Shown piece after piece: positions 1 to 12,746 of a stretch of DNA of 64,000 nt. Position 1 is the first letter of the stretch. Each line of letters opens with the position of its first letter. This stretch comes from Ooceraea biroi (Eukaryota > Arthropoda > Insecta > Hymenoptera > Formicidae). The notes under the pieces are model-generated. The model saw only the letters and a program-made list of their open reading frames with translations. It had not been told where the DNA came from and ran no database searches. The stretch covers positions 14,807,787 to 14,871,786 of the forward strand of contig NC_039514.1 in the NCBI RefSeq assembly GCF_003672135.1, given 5' to 3'. Made by a program: the position numbers and the translations under genes.

Positions 1-3000
1 GTGCTGCCAGTCGTTCGTTCTTCTCCCGATTGCGTCGACGTAATTCCCCTTTCCTGTTTCAGGAAAAAAAAAAAAAAAAAAACAGAAATGAGCCTTGTGA
101 TGAACTTAATTAAATGATGACTTACGTTCGTCGCTAAGAGGGAGAGAGGAAAAAACGTTACTTACACGTCTGAATTGGACGAAGAACTGTTTATCTGATG
201 AGAGTTTTCGATATCATCAGTTGCGACTTCGTCAGGTGTCGCGGCGTCGTCAGCAGTTTGATCGCATACGTTGTTCACGATGGAATTTGCGGACGGTGAA
301 CTCGCTAATGAGTCCGCATGATTCGTTGGCGGTTCCTGCGGTAGCGGCTTATCGGGCGGATCGCCGAATTCATCTGCAATCAAAGAGGTCACCTTCCCTT
401 CACACCAGGACAACAACAATCTTGCACAACGAGAAAATACCGTTTCCTAATGATGTATCCGGGCTTAAATCTGGCATCATGCTACGAGTTAGAGAGTCTC
501 CCCTAGGTGGTGGTAAAGGTGGAGGTTCATCATCTTTCTCCCCCAGTGGCTTACTCGTGTTATTCATCTCATCGTAGTGAGTCGTCGCTCCATCGTCACT
601 GATATTCTACAAAGCGCGTAAGCGTCAGTGCAAAATTGATATTCAAGCAAATTACTTACAATCAACAGCACACTGCGAGTGCTACTACGAGTTAATTACC
701 GCGCTGTCGAGCGGCAATTGTTTCGCTCCGTCAATGATGGCGGCGTACGAGAAACGTAGCTGCTCCGGCGTTTGTATCAGACCCATGCGAGACCGTCTCA
801 TTTCCAGCAACACCTCCCGCACATTCACGGCGTTTAATCCGTTTTCCTCGATCTAAAAGCGACGAGCGACGGTTAACGCGATCCGTTAAAATTCCAGCTT
901 CACTTTGGCTGGGTCAGAAAGGCAGAGCTAAAGCTGCTCCATTACACTTACCAATACTAGACACGTGTCGACCAAGCAGAACGTGCCTGATCTTCCTATC
1001 CCTGCGGAACAATGGACCACAGGTGGACCGACATTTTGATCTAATGCTCCTGATTGCCTGACGTCTGCCAAGAAACGTAAAAAGGCCGTTGGACATTGCG
1101 GTACTCCAAAGTCTGGCCAAGTGGTATAGTGATAATGTAAGATTTCTCTACTATCGTTACTTTCCAGGTCCGTTATACTGCAGATAGAAGTCAAAAACAT
1201 TGGAAACGTTAAACGATAACTCGATGCTCGCATGGAGATCAAGGGGCGATTGCCAATTTGTTTAATTGGCTTGGGCTTGGGTGAAGATGATGCGACTCAT
1301 TAAAATATACACATGTGCACATTTCTTTACCGTAACGTCCTAGTGGTGTAGTCCGACGATTCCGTTTTACTGACGTACTCCACTCTTATACCGACGTCCT
1401 CGAACGTCATAGTGGGCTCGTGTGAGTCATCCAGTGGCCAGTATTGATGGCATTTCACTTGATTCTTCTCGATTATCTTATTCAACATCAATACAGCTCT
1501 AGTGTTTTGCTCCCAAACCATTAACCAAAAGTGACCAACAGTATTCGGTAAGGGCCCTTGCGTCAGGATATATTGCCTATTAGCGCGATCCACCTAGTGA
1601 TAAACGATACACTTGCATCACCTGTCACCAGCTGCATATACAAATAATTTATCGCACGATGTATTTACCTGTATGAGATTGGCGTGTATATAATCGCACA
1701 CGCCTCGTTTAAGTATAATCCTAGTGTGATCATACGGCGCTACGTCCCTGTAGCGGTTCAAGTTTTTATTTTGTGGCTTTTTTGATTCATTACACGTGTA
1801 CTCGTAACCCCCACACTCGTTACGTATGTGCTGCAAAATAGAACCAAGTATTAAAACGCAGGTTCAATCCATAATGAATTTGGACTGGGAAAACCACCAA
1901 CAAAAGAGCAATCTCTTATTTTATTAAATTTACAAACGCAGAGAAATATTTTCTAATTAGTTGGCAAAGTGGGTATCGTGTGATAGATTGATCAAATAAG
2001 TACAGAATCAATGTAGAGGTGAAAATTTGTGGACTGACCGAAAAGTCAGCGCGGGTTTTTTTTTAACAAAATTCAATTTCTCCATTAATTCTTAATATGA
2101 TGCAAAGTTTTGCATTAGAATTTTGCTAAAAAATTCCGCACGGTCTCTCCGGTCAGTCCAATACATCTCAATAAAGATACCGCGACTTCGGTGGGAGAAT
2201 TCTAAAGTCCGAGCGTGGAAGCGTGCAGTACATCATCGGATTTCTTGCGCGTCGCTTCGGAGAAATTGCACGATTGCTAAATATACTGAAACCGTACATT
2301 TCCGAGTTGGAGGCTTGACCTTGGTGAGCACAATCGCGTCACGTACATACATACACGCACGCCGAGCACACAGGCACGCGCTGTCAATCTCCCGCTGTCA
2401 GGTGGCAAAGTCGTTTTCTTTCCGGCGAACCGCTCTGATAAATCGATCGGCTCTGTAAATCCCGGCGAATCCCGCACGAGACACGGCCGCACGTCGCGTC
2501 GCAACGGAACCGGCACAATAATACGGCGGAAGCCGTATCGCGTTCGGCGAACTCGCTGGTCGGTGTATCGAACAACGTCCTCTCTATAGTATATCGCGGC
2601 ATTTAAAAGACAACACAAAGACTGTTGCCAGCTCTACCTTCTCTCCCTCGCGTTTGTCACGCGCTCAACGCTCGCTCGCTACCGCGCTACACCGTTTATC
2701 GCCTATTGGTTTTTGCCGGCCCTCAAATTTTACCGCTGTGGGCCCGGGCCCACTCTGGCTCCTCATATTAATCCTACCTGGGTACGAAACGCGATGCGTA
2801 CGGTGTACGAATATTCGTATCCTCATTTTATCATCGAGCAAGTCCAGCCGGCGATTTGCCGAGTTTCTGTAATAATGGAGTAAGCTCCGTTCTGCATAGC
2901 ACTATTCAACGTCTCGCGATATTCGGTCGTTCATGCATCCGAGAGTCTTTATCGAGCGTGACACGGCGAGCGCAGCACGGACATTCTGCGAGAACAACGT

Positions 3001-3413
3001 CAGTAGCAGTACAGAACGAATGTATTTCAGGGGAACAATAACGCGGGATGTGGAAAAGGAAAGTAGACGCCGGAATAAAAGACAGGTAGAGAGAAAGAGA
3101 GAGAGAGAGAGAGAAAGTGCGCCGACGAGTAGCCGGCACGACGTGTAGGCACGAGACGCGGCAGCGTCTTCCATCGAAATCGCGTGGTTCCGCGACTTGC
3201 GGAAATGGCAGTGGAACAGCGAGCAGTTCCTCCCTTAGTCTATCTCTTTCTTTTTTTCTTTCTTTCTTCCTCTCCGCGCCTCTCGTTCCTTTTTCTCACC
3301 TGATAGAGTATCGGCCAAGCGCACTTCGAGTTGATTTCGTGGTATTCCGTCTCAACATTACTAATCGTCTGCTCGCGCGTCTGCTCGCACGCTTCCTCGC
3401 CGCTGCTGCTCAT
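1..3413 (-). CDS. Ptp61F: Non-receptor protein tyrosine phosphatase, Ptp61F/PTPN1-PTPN2 type (3' end beyond window)
   Basis: Removes phosphate from phosphotyrosine; fly and mammal relatives (Ptp61F, PTP1B, TC-PTP) damp insulin/receptor-kinase and JAK-STAT signalling at the ER or nucleus. Coding exons read on the minus strand: 3413-3300 (start MSSSGEE, ends CAWPILYQ), 1830-1669 (NRYRDVAPYDHTR), 1593-1331 (YILTQGPLPNT, QVKCHQYWP), 1177-952, 852-700, 606-441, 373-166 and 53 to beyond base 1. All junctions are GT-AG and keep frame. The WPD loop (WPDFGVP, Asp about residue 202), the P-loop HCSAGIGRS (Cys about 236) and the Q-loop TPEQLRF are intact, so it should be active. After the domain come an acidic stretch with a proline-rich PPPLPPPRG motif, a Ser/Asp-rich region and a basic segment (ELRRRNREKNERL). 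The membrane or nuclear targeting tail is missing because the window ends. The family is clear; orthology to Ptp61F is inferred from the start, exon layout and proline-rich tail. Confidence 0.93.
1837..3299 (-). other. Phosphatase intron 1 with CpG-rich block, GA repeat and pyrimidine tract
   Basis: The intron between coding exons 1 and 2 starts at GTGAG (3299-3295) and ends at the AG before 1830. It contains a CpG-rich block (about 2150-3050), a short (GA)n run at about 3098-3117 and a pyrimidine-rich tract at 3240-3300. Small open frames here look like chance products of GC-rich DNA. Confidence 0.5.
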
Positions 3414-3860
3414 TTTGCTGCGGCCCGCTGCGCTCCTACGTTCTGGCAGATGATGGAATAGAAAATGCACGCGCACGATGCACGTAGGCACGCATGCACA
3501 CACGCACGAAGGGGCTGGACCGCGAACGCGTTTACACAACGAGGCGAACGCTCACGGGCCGTCTTCCTCTCAGCACCTGACTGCCGAGTCGACCCGAATC
3601 AACGTGTCATCCGTGAGCAAACAGCAACCGAACCACGAAAATGCACAAGGAAGGAAGTCGACGCCGCGACGTAAGTAGTGATTCTGCGCGGGGAAGAGAA
3701 GGGTGCTCTCCAACGTACTCACGTACGTAACCTATAGTTCATGGTCCGGTACGGAGCACTGCGGCGCCGCGCACACTACTGCCCGAACTTGCGATCATGG
3801 CCGCGGACAGCGCGAAGAACATGCGCGCTGATAATCTGCTAGTTAAAATTCCCTAGATAC
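3414..3860 (-). promoter_or_regulatory. Probable 5' UTR and promoter of the phosphatase gene (CpG-rich)
   Basis: This stretch lies directly upstream of the phosphatase start codon at 3413 and is far richer in GC and CpG than the AT-rich DNA that begins near 3940. No convincing coding frame was found in it. CpG-rich DNA also fills much of intron 1 (about 2150-3050), so an alternative first exon there is possible. The transcription start cannot be placed by eye. Confidence 0.4.
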
Positions 3861-3946
3861 ACCAGTGATGTGAACGACTATTGGTCCCCTCGTTGTCGGC
3901 GATATTCCGCACCATGGGACTGCGCCACTAGCCGGTCAACTTTTAC

Positions 3947-3952
3947 TTTATT
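3947..3952 (-). terminator. Possible poly(A) signal for HMCES
   Basis: AATAAA is read on the minus strand about 325 bases past the HMCES stop codon. Such hexamers are common by chance in AT-rich DNA, so this is weak support. Confidence 0.25.
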
Positions 3953-4276
3953 TTTTTTACGAATCGATTTCGAAAACTAGATTACTCGTATATTAGATAT
4001 AATTCTAAATCTAAGAGAATCCTGTAAAAGAAATTATTTTGCTGATATACAACTACTATATTAAAAATATATTACATCATTCAAAAGATAATTATAAGAG
4101 GTAGTTAATTCTCCTGAGCTTACGACACCATGTTAACAATTAACACCTATACAAATTTATATTTTCAGTATAAATACTGAAACAAATAAGTTAAAAATAT
4201 CTACAAATATTTTAATCGATATATCTCTTTGATACATCAGTTTGAATGTGCGCAGATCACACTACTTGCGTAAAGT

Positions 4277-6292
4277 TTAAATTTTTTTCCTTTGAATCTT
4301 TGAAGCTTTTGCTTCATCTTCCTCTTTGCCTGTATTTGTATTTTTGTTATCTGTGCTTTTCCTTTTGCTTAAACCAGTGGAGCCTTTTTGCAGCCAGGAA
4401 GCCATAAAAGATGCCTGACTGTTCTTCTTCTCTTCTCTGTACAATGAATAATTTATCAATATATTGTATTTCTGTAGAATACTAAAATGATTTTATATTC
4501 TACTCACTTTGGCTGTATTTCTTTTCTACAATCAGTAGTTTTGTGATGCACATTATTAACAGTCGTAGATATCGGATGCCACTTCAGAGTACCTTCTTGC
4601 AATGCCAGATTATTTAACATTTTAACGGCAGCATCTGTCGGTAAGTCCTTATTTAACCATACCTAGTAAAAAAACGACATGAAAATAATAAAGCACATAA
4701 AACACTATAATATCTTTATATGAATTAATTTCTGCGAATGTCGTACGTGTGTAAAACACTCACTTGGCATTCCTCTTCGTTATTTAAATATACTGGCATA
4801 CGATGATGCAGCCATGATAGACTCTCATTGCTCGCTTTTGTGATAATTGTGCAGCTGTGAATAACTTTCCCCTAAAATAATTAATAATCAATATTATTGG
4901 TGTTTAAAATGTTAACTATTCTAAACGCAACGCGCACGGCAGAAACGGAACAGAAAATTACCTTCTCAGTTTTGTACGTTCCAAATATCCCAGCCAGTTT
5001 CAGCACCTTAAAACCCTTCCATCCATCTATTTCGGAAAGTTCATTCGACCACGTTGTAGGATCGTCTGCTTTCACACCTTCGTCTTGAGCTGCATATATA
5101 TAATAGGGTTGCTTCGAAGACTTATTACTTGCGGCAGCTTTCCACTCGTAGTAGCCTTCGCAGACAACGATGCATCTTTGTCGCCTCTGCAGAGATTGCA
5201 AGTACAACTTTGAAGTTTGTATGCTCTCCAAACGGCCATTGTGCGTAGACAACTTGTCCGAACGTTTCTTGTAATTCCCCTGTAGAAAGAATTGAGATTT
5301 CTATTTATTATGTTAATAAAAACACTTTGCAAATATAATCATTTACATTTTATAGTAGTCTTGAATTATTTAGAAAATATTATATATAATAAGATGATAA
5401 GAAATAATTTTGTGACATATTAGTTTTTTATTATGATACTTTAACTCACTTGATGCCAAGGTGGAATCAGTCCCCATATCATTGCACACAGGACTCTTCC
5501 ATCTTCTTCCTCAAAATGTGAACCAGACACTATACAAGGTAAAATATCCTGTGGGCCCATATTACATGATGGATTATATTTTAGTTCAGTGTCAGTCCAT
5601 GTTGGTTTGCACAGCTTATTGTTGGCATCTTTGTATTCACACACACAGCACAAGGTGTCTGGTTCCAATGCACTACATATAAATTACAATCTCTTGTAAA
5701 AATGTTATGTGTCACAACTTTCTTACTGAAATTAAACTACAATAATTTCTGACATTTAAATAATGAATTAAAAGTAATGTTAAAATAAGTTTTCTTGACA
5801 CATTGTTCCACGCATAATTTTGGAATCTTAGTCTAACCTAAAGATTTGAAATATTTTTACACGTAAACTAATCCATGTAAAATTTCTTTGGAAACGTACG
5901 TATAATTACTATTATTATTGACTCTTATCAATTTCAAAAATATATCCCTTGAAAATTTACAAACAATATACGGAAAACATTAGTTTTAATGTTTTTCTCA
6001 TTGTAATGTAGTGATATAATATTAGTTATTAAATAAAAAAAAAACACAAAATTACAAAACTCTATAACTACAGTACTTTCTATTGCAATAATAAATTTAA
6101 ATTTGAGAATTTGAATTATATGATGTTAAATTGACAAATGTTATGTAGCAATTAAAAGAAGAAAATTCGATATTTTTTTCAAAATTCAAACTGCAGATAA
6201 AATTTTTTGTGTTTATTTATTAAGTTAAACGTATTATGTAAAAGTATTGTAATTAATGATAAAATAATTCACCAACAAACTCGACCACACAT
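4277..6292 (-). CDS. HMCES: HMCES-type abasic-site shielding protein (SRAP domain)
   Basis: Covalently traps abasic sites in single-stranded DNA at replication forks through its Cys2, forming a thiazolidine link; related to bacterial YedK. Six exons on the minus strand: 6292-6273, 5672-5450, 5279-4962, 4871-4764, 4662-4508 and 4436-4277, together 327 residues with intact frame. The first exon is only 20 bases and encodes MCGRVC, so the catalytic Cys2 lies on its own tiny exon. The expected residues line up with the family: Cys2, Asn about 95 (STHNGRLE), Glu about 126 (GYYEW) and His about 209 (HHRMPV). WGLIPPWHQ is also typical. The lysine-rich C-terminus carries SQASFMASWLQKG, which resembles a PCNA-binding (PIP-like) motif. 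Length is close to that of animal relatives. The start was chosen because Met1 must be removed to expose Cys2. Confidence 0.95.
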
Positions 6293-6500
6293 GTTTGACT
6301 CGATTTCACTTGCGCTACTGTGCCTGTCAATGCCGCCAACTTCATTCATACTAGTTAATAAATAAGAAATTCAGTTTCTGTAATATTCCCTAGATTTTTC
6401 ATGTTAAATTTTAAATTTGATTTATGGCGAATTCGGTTGATGTGCACTCGCTCCGTTCCAGTGGCTAGTAGCTTTTTGTTACAAGGTGCACGGAGGTGAG
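6293..6500 (+). promoter_or_regulatory. Head-to-head promoter interval with a possible non-coding first exon on the plus strand
   Basis: Just upstream of HMCES, the plus strand shows a short frame starting at 6424 (MANSVDVHSLRSSG then stop) followed at 6497 by a near-consensus splice donor (GGAG then GTGAGTAG). This fits a 5' non-coding exon divergent from HMCES, possibly of the plus-strand gene whose coding exons begin at 16.8 kb. No expression evidence can be seen from sequence. Confidence 0.3.
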
Positions 6501-9070
6501 TAGTTTTTCTGAGTGCGATCATTTTTATTGACCTAGGAGCAGCGTACCGAAAGGACCGAAAGGAAGCGCACTCAGTGCACTCGAATTCTCCATTAAGTAA
6601 TTTAATTCCTACTAAAAATTATATACTGTAAGTGACAGATTTCATATATATAATATTACATTATTATTATTGTTATATGTATTACATTATTAGAATTAAC
6701 TATTTGTGTTTGATATAAAAATATTTTTATTATCACATATTTTACTTATAAGATTAATACGCATTAATCTATATAATTTATGGAGCTGCTCCATCTAGTA
6801 TATGTAGGATATTGTAATAAAAGGATTATTTTTCAAAAAGTAGCAATTTGCTTTAAATAAAAAATAACAAGATCAAAAACTGATTTAATTAGATAACTAT
6901 ATAAGTTTGAAGTGAATTAGATTTTGTCCGTTCTATTTTCTACGAACTAACACTAACACCGGGGAGATCTTTCTCCTTGTTACTCATTAGCGTGTAAAAT
7001 TATCATCCACGGTTGAATGAGCGGCGCAGTACAGAGGCCTCAAAACGAAAGTACAATAATAAAATGCATCCGGAATAATACGATCTAATTGTAAAAAGAA
7101 AACTTGCTTTTATAATAATTATCTGCTATTAAGAGAACGCAATACATTTTTAAGTCAATTATAAACAATTAATTATATCAATTGTTTACTGCAACTGTAT
7201 CTTTTTTATAACATAAAACTGAATAAATTCGTTAATACATTTAATTTTTCAAGTATTTAGAATTATATGGATTTATTAATAATAATAACGTGTATATATT
7301 AATAAGAATTATATGATATTGTATAATCAAGAAGTGTAATGAATTATGTGAAATCTAGTATTTTACGATTATGCAAAAATATTAAATACAGAACAATGAG
7401 CGTGCACGCACGCTCATCTGCCAAAGTGAGATTTTAAGGAAAACTGGCCGGTTACGATTCTTTTGTACCTTCCACTTAGATGATTTCGGAAGACCGGTTT
7501 GGCATCATCCTCAGGTATTCACGTCGGATCTATTTTCTCCCTCGAAGAACTGACAAAATCGAAAGAATGGAGGTTGAAATCCAGATCATAATGATGAATA
7601 TAACTCTTTAGTATGTAAATAGTTTGTATAAATTGTTTTTAAAAATTAATTAACGAAATACTTTTACAGTTTTTGAGAGAATTTTAAGAGTTAATTAGGT
7701 GACACGTGTGTTATGTGTGAATTTCATCTCTAAAGTAAAGGTAAACTTAGTTCCCTCTCTAAAGAAGTTTCGTCGAATATGAAGTTGTCCTGTCTACCCA
7801 ACGGAAAGCTATGATCCCATCGAATCGTTTGGAATGCACCAGAGACCAGTCTGCAACCCTCGAATATGATTATTCGTGTGGACAAGAGACAAGAGTTCTC
7901 CTGCATACGCACATGTGCATATACAGTGCTCGTTCGAGTGAGCTCTTTTCGTTACATCTCTCAACACGTCTGTCCTAGAGAGCTCATTGAACCGGAGTCA
8001 CTAATTTACTACGCTAATGAGCCACATAAGAAAGATTCTCGTTTACATCAGCGATCTTCCGGAACACGGCATTGGTAGAACGACATTACAGTGCACACAC
8101 TCGAGACAAAATCTATATTCATTATTATTACTCATTCTATGTTGCAACAAGCTAGCGAACACAGGAAAAATAATTGCTTAATTAATTAGCAGACATAACG
8201 TAGCATTTCAATTGATAGCACGTCTATAGCAAATATATCTTGAAGGAAAAGTGACAAAGTATAGCTTGCATTTATTTAATGACTAATGAAATAATATTAT
8301 TTCATCTGTCAAAAGAATAATGTCGATTTTAAGATGCAAAAGATGAAAAAATACATGAAGTTTAGAATATATTCTATACATTTTCTTCAAGGTTATTGTT
8401 GAAATTGCTATCATAAAATATTGAGGTAGCCAGAAAGTACGGGTTTATGCAAAAGCGGAACAGAAAATATTAAAAATTATTAAATAGTGTTAATTAAAAA
8501 TACTAAAAAGAGACAGAGCAAGATAATGGAGAACTGCTCAAGGTAGACAGGAACCAGTGGGTAGAACCCCTTCCTCTTGCCCCTTTTATTACTTTCCATA
8601 AGTTCTTTCATCAGGTCTGAATCGCTCGACGACGTGAAAGTAACAACAGTGGTGCTCAGCCTTGAAAAAATTTTGATTAGCATCCCATTCGATCGTCGAT
8701 CGGTGATAAATACATCATCACGTCAAAACATTTCACCTTACTTCTTTTTATACGCTCCTGTAGCCATTTAAATTGTAAATTGTAAAAAGTAGAATTGGAT
8801 TTCCGTTGTTGGCTGTGCATTAGTCTTATTTATGCTCGCATATTTGGAAACAAAAGAACAATAAATATCACGCATTAAGAATAATTTTTAAAAAAAGGAT
8901 GCTAAATGTCAAGGTAAAGACAACTATCAATATCAGATGCTGTTTAAAGCACACCGCATACACAATACACGAAAGCAAAAATATTATTTAATGGATATAA
9001 TAAATCTGTTCTTTCCTCAGACTTTACTTATCTCATAAATATGAATATATTCCGATGACTATTCGCGATT
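6501..9070. other. AT-rich non-coding stretch
   Basis: No exon with splice sites and a recognisable protein was found. There is a short near-palindrome at about 7397-7416. The segment near 7440-7540 resembles the ends of Penelope-like elements (see findings). The rest looks like intergenic or first-intron DNA. Confidence 0.4.
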
Positions 9071-9124
9071 TTGCTTGCACTTTCTCGTTTTTTTCATTTT
9101 TATGACATGTGTTTGTTCAGAAAA

Positions 9125-9449
9125 TACACATGCGTCCAGAACGCCGGCTACCCTCGATCGCGTGCTTATCCTTGGCCAGCGATCAGATGGTCGTTCTCAC
9201 CTGCCGACGGGATTCCCCCCGGTTTGAGGCGCTCTGAACACACCTGGTGTTCCCGACTTCGTCTCGGACACGCTCTGGTGGGGCCTCTTCAGCCTCGCCT
9301 CGATGCATTATATACATGGGCCTTCAGTTGTCACCGCGACATCGGTGGAGTCGCGGTGTGTGCTGCATTCTCTGTGCTGTGCCCCGTATTTTCGAGACCG
9401 GCTTGCTCGTGGAGGACGCTTCGATTCTTGTTACAGTGTGGTGTGAATC
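9125..9449 (+). promoter_or_regulatory. CpG-rich patch with candidate 5' untranslated exon
   Basis: An island of GC- and CpG-rich sequence lies in AT-rich surroundings and ends in a strong splice donor on the plus strand (AATCGC then GTAAGTGAG at 9450). The frames inside show no family resemblance. The best reading is a promoter and non-coding first exon for the next plus-strand gene (coding from 16784). The link over about 7 kb is inferred only. Confidence 0.35.
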
Positions 9450-9937
9450 GCGTAAGTGAGAATATTTGTGTCTAGCTAAAACGTGTCGCAGTGTGAAAAT
9501 AGTGGAAGACGACGTCTTGGAAGCCAAAACTGCCTGCATCGAAGTCTGAGATCTAATTTCGGCCTCACGTGGCACCCAGCTTTGTTGGGGTCGATTGATG
9601 TGCATGTATGTCAGTGATCGATTGATTTTTTTTATATGGCAGCGAATTAGAAATTGGGGTTTCTTACTTCTTTCTTCTTTAGGTTCTGGAAAATTTTATT
9701 TTTGAGATTTTAAAAGATGCTTTGGAGATAAAGGAATCATTGGTTAATATAGAGCGTCTTATTAAGCGATCTATTAAGGGATTCTTGGAAGCGAATTATG
9801 GACTATCACAATGCGTGATCCATGTAGAAATATTGACGTGATTTGAGAGATTTTAAGAATTTGATAAAACATTTGATAAAAATTTAATTAATTTTTAATT
9901 TTGACTTTTAGAGGATGACTTTTTGACATAATTACAT

Positions 9938-10040
9938 GATTTCCACTTGATGAGGATCAAAATCAATGATCGAAACGTTGTAGTTTGACTATTTGGTTTA
10001 TGCTAGTTTTGGTTAACAATAAAGAAGTTCACATTTGACA
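9938..10040 (+). repeat. Possible Penelope-like element end fragment
   Basis: The segment shares a spaced motif (CTTGA..AGGA...AAAAT, then GAAACGTTGTA and a nearby AATAAAG) with the end of the Penelope-like element at 27.4 kb, read on the opposite strand there. No reading frame remains. Confidence 0.35.
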
Positions 10041-12714
10041 AATGTAACATTTATTACATGAATACATGTATAACTAATTAAATTAATATTTTAGACACAT
10101 TATTTCATATTATATTTAAATGTTCAAGCATTATTTTTATCGGAGACAATATTTATATATCAAAACTGAATATTTTAAGACAGAATGACATCTCAAAAAT
10201 ACTGATAATGCAGCAAAAACAAGTGTCACGCTGCACATTCGGCGTTATCACTACAAAATTATATGTCTTCTCTTTCACGCTAAAAAATATGAGTGCAGTT
10301 ATAATTTATTGGCATGTTATTTTGAAAGATTTTAAAAATTAGAAAAAATTATGTTATATAATTTATATAATTGTACGTGTAAATAAAACTTAGAAAGAAA
10401 AACAGAACTGATACAAAAATCTGTATTAGTTCTCATTTTCCCAATATGTGGAATTTGGGACTTTTGATGCAACGATAGTTTATTTTTGATAATTAACGTA
10501 ACACATACGATATTTTTACTCATAAACATGATTACGTACTATGCAAAAAAATGTGCGATTACTTTATATCAATTATATGCGATTGCGACATATCATTTCG
10601 CGACTATTTAACAGACCACATCTGTTTACAGACAGTCTTGTAACTCAAACAGAATTTCAGGAATTAAGGAATTATACTTGACTTTACAATCTCGAGATTA
10701 CCTTGAATAAGAACCGCCGATAAATTTGACGAAACTTGGCAGAACGTATAATGAGACAGGTGATAATTATCATCCGCAATGTAACGCAACGCGACCGTCA
10801 AAGACCGAGTACTTATGAGGGAAAAAAGTGGCCGCGGGGTTCCGCATGTGACAAGCTTTTTTTATCTTTAGCAAGAAATATTTTTGCTACTTCACAATAT
10901 GACGTTACTCGGTGACACGACTATGTCTGCACAATTGTGCAATTAATTTGAATTACAAAGCGTTTTGTTGATAACATACGTTCATGCATGTGAGAAGAAT
11001 AACACGTTCCAAATTTGATTAATGTTCCACTGTCACTATCTCGCAGATATTGTTTATTAATAATATATTTTATATCCTCTTTTTTTATAGCAGAAGTTTA
11101 ACATTTTTCATGAATAATTGAGTAGACACACGTTCATCCAATAGAAAAAGATTATTTTATATTTGTATTAATATAAATATATTATATAATCAGTTTTCTG
11201 TTCAAATTAAATACATTATCTTCAATAACATTGATTGAATGCCTGTTACAAATAGAAATTATTTAATATGCTTGAATTCGTTATCATACTACAATATTTT
11301 TCTCTCCGTACAGGATTTTAGCATTACTTGCGTATGTACATGCGGTATTCATAAAATGTAAAAGAATTATTTGATCCAGTTTTGCAGGTTTCGCACGAAA
11401 ATAGAAAAGCCGTAGACTATTTGGGTCAGTAGACATACACGTTCCACATTCGAATTATAAAAAACATTTGCCGGTCTATTCGCACGTTAATTACGCACAC
11501 GAGTAGCCTAAATGGATCCAAGACACACGATTGACTAATGCATATCTGATGAAAATCGAGCGTGATAGAATGCGAACGCTACTTTCGCGCGTCCGCTGAT
11601 TGCTTCACGATTTGTGGTTGTTAACAATTTCGCGTTAATGCAAATGTACGCAACGCGCATGAGATTTCCATTTGAAAATATCACAACGAAAATTTCTTTT
11701 GCAATGAGGTGATTATGGTGAAGTTTTTACAAGATTTTGATATTACTACAATTTCAAATATTGCGCCTAATAATAATTTATTTTTTATTTATTTTATTAT
11801 TAATTAATTTAATTTAATTATTTATTATTTATTTTAAATAATAATTTATTTTAAAATCTCAGAGAAAAGAGATTTTTCAAAGTCGACAAAATTCTTTTTA
11901 ATAAATCCCAATCATTCTGTAAGAAATCTTCTTAACGTCTCCAGTCCCACACTTTGCAATTGCCTACAAATAACAGTATCCATGTATTTGTCGTTATTTA
12001 ATTTCTGTCGAAAAAAAGAGGAATGTAAGCAATTGCATCTCAGATGAACTCAACTACCTCACGTCCATTCTATTATACTATACTGATTCAATCTCGCTGC
12101 CTGATACAATGAGAGATTGACAACATCGTATTTCAAACGGTTTCCAATCAACATTATCGCGATGGAATATGTTTCCGGGTACTGTGAACTATTCATATAT
12201 GAAAAGTTCGATAAATAGAATTCTGTACATCAATCTAAATTACGAGTAGTATACTCTAGGCAATTTTTGAATAATTTATTTCCCGCGATTTATGATGCAC
12301 GTTTCGTTAAATTAGAAAAACATGCAATATACACATACACACACACGTGCGTATACATACATACGTACGCATCTCTTAAGAAAACTTTATGCTAATAAAT
12401 TTTTATTAGAATATCTTTGTACCTTGTTTGTCTCATTTCTTCTTTGTATTATTGAGTCGACTTTTATCTAGTCTGGAATTAAAATGCATTCCTTCGTTAC
12501 ATGATTTTACAAATTTTCTTTTACTTTGCTCTTTCTCCTTTTTCCTCTATCTTACTCGTAAATTTTATTTTGGCACCCGATTTACGGTACCACGTACCGT
12601 ACATAAATACGAAAATAGAATCTTAAGGCACACATAAAGTCGGCATTTATAACGAACAATTGCCAATAAATAAATAAACTGTTATATGTATATAGAGAGA
12701 GATGATATATCTAC

Positions 12715-12746
<32 letters not shown>

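Noticed and set aside
2123..3148. Several overlapping frames in CpG-rich DNA on both strands
   Set aside because: They lie within phosphatase intron 1, show low-complexity Arg/Ser-rich products typical of GC-rich non-coding DNA, and have no family resemblance.
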